Of a stretch of DNA of 9,754 nucleotides, positions 7,163 through 9,754 are shown piece by piece (within the stretch, counting starts at the first letter, position 1; every line of letters starts with the position of its first letter). The notes under the pieces were generated by a model. That model worked only from the letters and a program-made list of their open reading frames with translations. It searched no databases and was not told the origin of the DNA. The stretch spans positions 1-9,754 of the forward strand of contig JARFRL010000084.1 in NCBI GenBank assembly GCA_029287275.1, read 5' to 3'. The position numbers were made by a program, and so were the translations under genes. The stretch comes from Pontiella desulfatans (GTDB lineage: Bacteria > Verrucomicrobiota > Kiritimatiellia > Kiritimatiellales > Pontiellaceae).

Positions 7163-8310
7163 AACACAAGAACCTTATTACGCTTACCGCGGGCGTGTTC
7201 GTCACGCTCGCGCTCTTCGTCGGTTGCGGCGAACGCTCCGGAGAGAAAGAATACAACAACGCGGTGGACGCTTGGCGGGACGGCGATTTGGTGCGCGCGC
7301 GCACCCTGTTCGAGAAATCGATCCGCAAAACCTCCCGCAACGAGAAAAAATCCGCCGCGCTCAACCAGCTCGGCATGGTTCTTTGGGAACTCAACGAAGA
7401 CGAAGCCGCCGCGGAGGCCTTCAGCAAATCGAGCAATTTGACCGAGAGCCTAACCGGCGCGAACCTGAATCTCGGCGTCGCCCTGTTTCACGCCGGTCGC
7501 TACGACGAGGCCGAAGTCGCGCTCAACAACGTACTGGGCGCGGAGCCGAAAAACCAAACCGCCCTCGCGATGCTCGGCCTGCTTGAGATCCGCAAGCGCG
7601 ACTGGCCCGCCGCTTCCAAGGAACTCTCCAAATCCGTGACGATCAACCCGGCCGATCCGGCCGCGCAGAACGCGCTCGCGCTCGCCGAGTTGCACCAAGG
7701 CAACAATTCCGAGCGCGCGATCCAACGCTTGAAACAGGTCGCCGCGGCCTATCCCGACTACGCGCCGGCCGCGTTCAACCTGGGAACCATTCACGAGTAC
7801 TACTCGAAGGAGCGCGCCGACGCGTTGAGCTGGTACGAACGCTATCTCGGCATAGCCGGCGCCGACGGCGCTCAAGTTCCCGCCGCGAACCGCGCCGTGG
7901 CTCGTCTTGGAGGCGGCGCGACCAGCCAAACCGCCGCGCCCCAACGCGACCCGCAAGCCGCGGCCCGCTATCTCGCCGCGGCGGCGACGCTGCACGGTCA
8001 GAAGAAATACGCCGAGGCGGTCGCGCGATATCAGAAGGCCATCGCGGCCGATCCCTCGCAACGGAACACCTATTACAACATGGCCCTCGCGTACTATTAC
8101 GATGGGAAACACGCCGAAGCCGCCCGCGCGTGCGACGCCGCGCTGCGCATCGACCCGAGCTACGCCGACGCCCGTTACATGCTCTCGCTTTCCTACGCGA
8201 AGCTCCGGAAATGGAACGACGCCGAGCGAGCGGCCAAGGAATTGGCGAAGGTCGATTCGGCCCGCGGCGAACAGATGATCAAATACATTTCCGACGCCCG
8301 GAAGCGCTAA
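7159..8310 (+). CDS. Tetratricopeptide-repeat lipoprotein
   Basis: A 383-residue predicted lipoprotein built mostly of tetratricopeptide repeats, a helical scaffold that binds partner proteins. The signal (residues 1-23) has a charged start, a hydrophobic core and a FVGC lipobox with Cys23, followed by Gly rather than Asp, so outer-membrane retention is plausible. TPR-like units run from about 30 to 235 (for example EKEYNNAVDAWRDGDLVRA, LNLGVALFHAGRYDEAEVAL, FNLGTIHEYYSKERADALSW). A low-complexity linker near 250-265 (GGGATSQTAAPQRDP) separates them from a second group at about 270-380 (YAEAVARYQKAIAADP, YYNMALAYYYDGKHAEAARA). No enzymatic domain is seen. AGGA at 7153-7156 and AAGGA at 7143-7147 precede the start. 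It overlaps yjbQ by four bases upstream and shares its stop region with the convergent DUF4136 gene. The partner is unknown; cell-envelope assembly is a guess. Confidence 0.88.
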   Translation: MKHKNLITLTAGVFVTLALFVGCGERSGEKEYNNAVDAWRDGDLVRARTLFEKSIRKTSRNEKKSAALNQLGMVLWELNEDEAAAEAFSKSSNLTESLTGANLNLGVALFHAGRYDEAEVALNNVLGAEPKNQTALAMLGLLEIRKRDWPAASKELSKSVTINPADPAAQNALALAELHQGNNSERAIQRLKQVAAAYPDYAPAAFNLGTIHEYYSKERADALSWYERYLGIAGADGAQVPAANRAVARLGGGATSQTAAPQRDPQAAARYLAAAATLHGQKKYAEAVARYQKAIAADPSQRNTYYNMALAYYYDGKHAEAARACDAALRIDPSYADARYMLSLSYAKLRKWNDAERAAKELAKVDSARGEQMIKYISDARKR

Positions 8311-8861
8311 CGTTTCGATTTCGGCGGAAAGTTTTTCAGAATCGCGGCGACCGTCGCGTTCACTTTCTTGGTGATCTTCGCGGGATCGGTGGTTTCGTAC
8401 GAGGTTCTCCGGCCCACGCCGCGCCAGATGTTTTTGTCGGCCGCGGGATCAATCACGTCGATGGTCAGATAGCCTTCCTCGTAATCCTCGACGCTCGTGT
8501 TGTAGCCCACGCCGCCATAACGGCCGTAGTTGCTGGCGCCCACGCCAAAACTCACGGTGCTACCGCTGATCCGCTGCTTGAAATCGATGAAGTACGCGAG
8601 CAGGAAATCCGCCTCCGCGCCCTCCGCCCTCCGGAACCCGCGCGCGGCGAGCTCCGCCTCGGCCGCGGCGCGGACGCGTTCGTCGATCAAATCATTATCC
8701 AACCGCGGATTGCCCGTGCTCGGTTGTTCGGCGTGTTTCCACGCGAAGGTTTTGAGCGTGGAGAAATCGTAGGCGGTGTCGTAATCGCGGCTGACGCGGA
8801 CCGATGAGCAACCCACCAAACCCAATACCATGCCGGCGAGAAAAAGAACCGATACCTTCAT
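8307..8861 (-). CDS. DUF4136-type lipoprotein
   Basis: A 184-residue predicted outer-membrane lipoprotein. The signal peptide ends LVGCSS with Cys18, and Ser19 favours Lol export. The mature part has the DUF4136 pattern: an SRDYDTAYDFSTLKTFAW opening, DERVRAAAEAELAARGF in the middle, a FLLAYFIDFK strand, a glycine/tyrosine-rich loop (YGRYGGVGYNTS), and a closing GYLTIDVIDP...IWRGVGRR segment. The function of DUF4136 is not known. The ATG at 8861 is well supported: GGAGG at 8871-8867 lies five bases upstream, a good promoter lies just before it, and the lipobox is at the right distance. The open frame extends to 9212, but that extension lies antisense-frame within the SDR gene and has no protein-like features. 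The stop codon overlaps that of the convergent TPR gene in CTAA (8307-8310). Confidence 0.91.
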   Translation of the reverse strand: MKVSVLFLAGMVLGLVGCSSVRVSRDYDTAYDFSTLKTFAWKHAEQPSTGNPRLDNDLIDERVRAAAEAELAARGFRRAEGAEADFLLAYFIDFKQRISGSTVSFGVGASNYGRYGGVGYNTSVEDYEEGYLTIDVIDPAADKNIWRGVGRRTSYETTDPAKITKKVNATVAAILKNFPPKSKR

Positions 8862-8886
8862 AAAAACCTCCAACTGAATTGGACGC

Positions 8887-8914
8887 ATTATAGAAACGGA
8901 CCGTTCGATTCCAA
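8887..8914 (-). promoter_or_regulatory. Promoter of the DUF4136 lipoprotein gene
   Basis: On the minus strand TTGGAA (8914-8909) and a perfect TATAAT (8892-8887) are separated by 16 bases. Transcription would start at about 8880, leaving a leader of about 19 bases that contains GGAGG at 8871-8867 before the ATG at 8861. A perfect 10-base palindrome, CCAAGCTTGG (8911-8920), overlaps the -35 box and could be an operator half or chance. This is the clearest sigma-70-like promoter in the window. Confidence 0.65.
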
Positions 8915-8923
8915 GCTTGGCGT

Positions 8924-9754
8924 TCAGCCAAAACGCTTCTTTACGTGATTCGTCATGGCGCGGTCGATCCACCGCGCCGGAATGAAACGAGCTGCGAAAT
9001 CGCCAAAATACGCGGGAACCGTCACTTTGTATCTGATTTTCGGTCGCGGCGATTCCAGCGCGTGGACGATCTTCTTCGCGACGGCTTCCGGCGGCAAACG
9101 GAACCGATCCTCGGACATGCCGCCATTCCGCCGCTTTTCGAAATACTGTTTGTACGCCGCGCCGAATTTGGACGAGTCGACATCCAGCCGTCCCTCGCCC
9201 TCGCCCGCGCAATGGGTCGAGAACTTCGTGCGGATGGGACCGGGCTCGACCAGCGACACCGAAATGGAATCGGGTGAAAGCTCGACGCGCTGAGCGTCGC
9301 TAATGGCCTCGAGCGCGAATTTGGAGGCGGAATAGATCCCCATGAACGGAAGCGACAGACGGCCGACCACCGAACTCAGGTTCACGATCCGGCCATATCC
9401 TTGCGCCCTGAAAACCGGAATCAGCCGATTGGTCAGTTCCTGCGCGCCGAACACGTTCACCTCGAATTGATGGCGCATCGCGTCGCGCGTTAGATCCTCG
9501 ATCGCGCCCGGCATGCCGAAGCCGGCGTTGTTCACCACCGCGCCCAGCTTTCCGCCGTTCTGAAAAAGCACCTCGTCCACCGTCGCGGCGATGGACGCCG
9601 ACGACGTGACGTCCAACTGAACCGCGGCGAATCCCGCCGCCTCCAGCGCGTCTAGATCCTCCACCTTCCGCGCCGTCGGAAAAACCGTCCACCCTCTGGA
9701 ACGCAACCTCTCCGCGGTGGCGAGACCAATGCCCGAGGAACAGCCCGTCACCAA
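8924..9754 (-). CDS. Classical short-chain dehydrogenase/reductase (5' end beyond window)
   Basis: An SDR-family oxidoreductase of which 276 codons lie in the window; only a few N-terminal residues are missing, because the cofactor motif TGCSSGIG starts at visible residue 3. The rest of the classical set is intact: LDVT at 47-50, NNAG at 75-78, Asn100, catalytic Ser128 in LSSVVG, and Tyr141 and Lys145 in YSASK, followed by VEPGPIRT. The TAR stretch after the second strand (Arg29) suggests NADP(H), by family rule. The C-terminal part (RFRLPPEAVAKKIVHALE, RYKVTVPAYFGDFAARFIP) resembles SDRs acting on retinol-like, steroid-like or lipid ketones, but the substrate cannot be assigned. The codon at the window edge is TTG (Leu) and is not the real start. 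The gene ends 62 bases upstream of the lipoprotein gene, which has its own promoter. Confidence 0.95.
   Translation of the reverse strand: MVTGCSSGIGLATAERLRSRGWTVFPTARKVEDLDALEAAGFAAVQLDVTSSASIAATVDEVLFQNGGKLGAVVNNAGFGMPGAIEDLTRDAMRHQFEVNVFGAQELTNRLIPVFRAQGYGRIVNLSSVVGRLSLPFMGIYSASKFALEAISDAQRVELSPDSISVSLVEPGPIRTKFSTHCAGEGEGRLDVDSSKFGAAYKQYFEKRRNGGMSEDRFRLPPEAVAKKIVHALESPRPKIRYKVTVPAYFGDFAARFIPARWIDRAMTNHVKKRFG

Noticed and set aside
8862..9212. N-terminal extension of the DUF4136 frame
   Set aside because: It overlaps the SDR coding region in another frame. The internal ATG at 8861 has a strong ribosome site, a promoter and a proper lipoprotein signal right after it.

Overview
The window is GC-rich bacterial chromosome, densely coding on both strands. 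It carries ten genes, nearly all from recognisable families, and no mobile element, rRNA, tRNA or CRISPR array that I can see. Three genes encode predicted lipoproteins with a Cys-Ser or Cys-Gly start to the mature protein, and one is a peptidoglycan amidase, which points to a Gram-negative (two-membrane) organism. The amidase with a copper-amine-oxidase-like N-terminal domain and the paired CNNM transporters would fit a PVC-type or other deep-branching phylum. That placement is a weak inference, not a marker-gene result.

Layout. 1-1308 (-): thiC, the thiamine pyrimidine synthase, cut by the left edge. 1309-1440 (-): its leader, with a clear TPP riboswitch and a readable translational expression platform. 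1511-2485 (-): a lipoprotein N-acetylmuramoyl-L-alanine amidase. A short divergent promoter region follows. 2560-3564 (+): a two-TM potassium channel with a cytosolic RCK (TrkA-N/TrkA-C) regulatory module, whose stop is tightly followed by 3574-4344 (+), an esterase-D-type alpha/beta hydrolase. Convergent to these, 6633-4373 (-) is a two-gene operon of CNNM/CorC-family membrane proteins overlapping by ATGA. Divergent from it, 6764-7162 (+) encodes a YjbQ/UPF0047 protein, coupled by another ATGA overlap to 7159-8310 (+), a TPR lipoprotein. The TPR gene and the convergent DUF4136 lipoprotein gene (8861-8307, -) share a 4-base stop overlap. 8924-9754 (-) is a classical short-chain dehydrogenase whose extreme N-terminus lies beyond the right edge.

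The genes do not form one pathway. They fall into a thiamine gene under TPP control, cell-envelope genes (amidase and lipoproteins), ion-transport genes (RCK channel and CNNM pair), and a few metabolic enzymes. I see no new defence or mobile system. The most interesting material is regulatory: mutually exclusive RNA helices behind the TPP aptamer; an RCK channel gene that looks leaderless at its full-length start but has a strong internal Shine-Dalgarno and ATG at the head of the RCK domain, as in MthK; and a non-canonical TVGIT selectivity filter in that channel.
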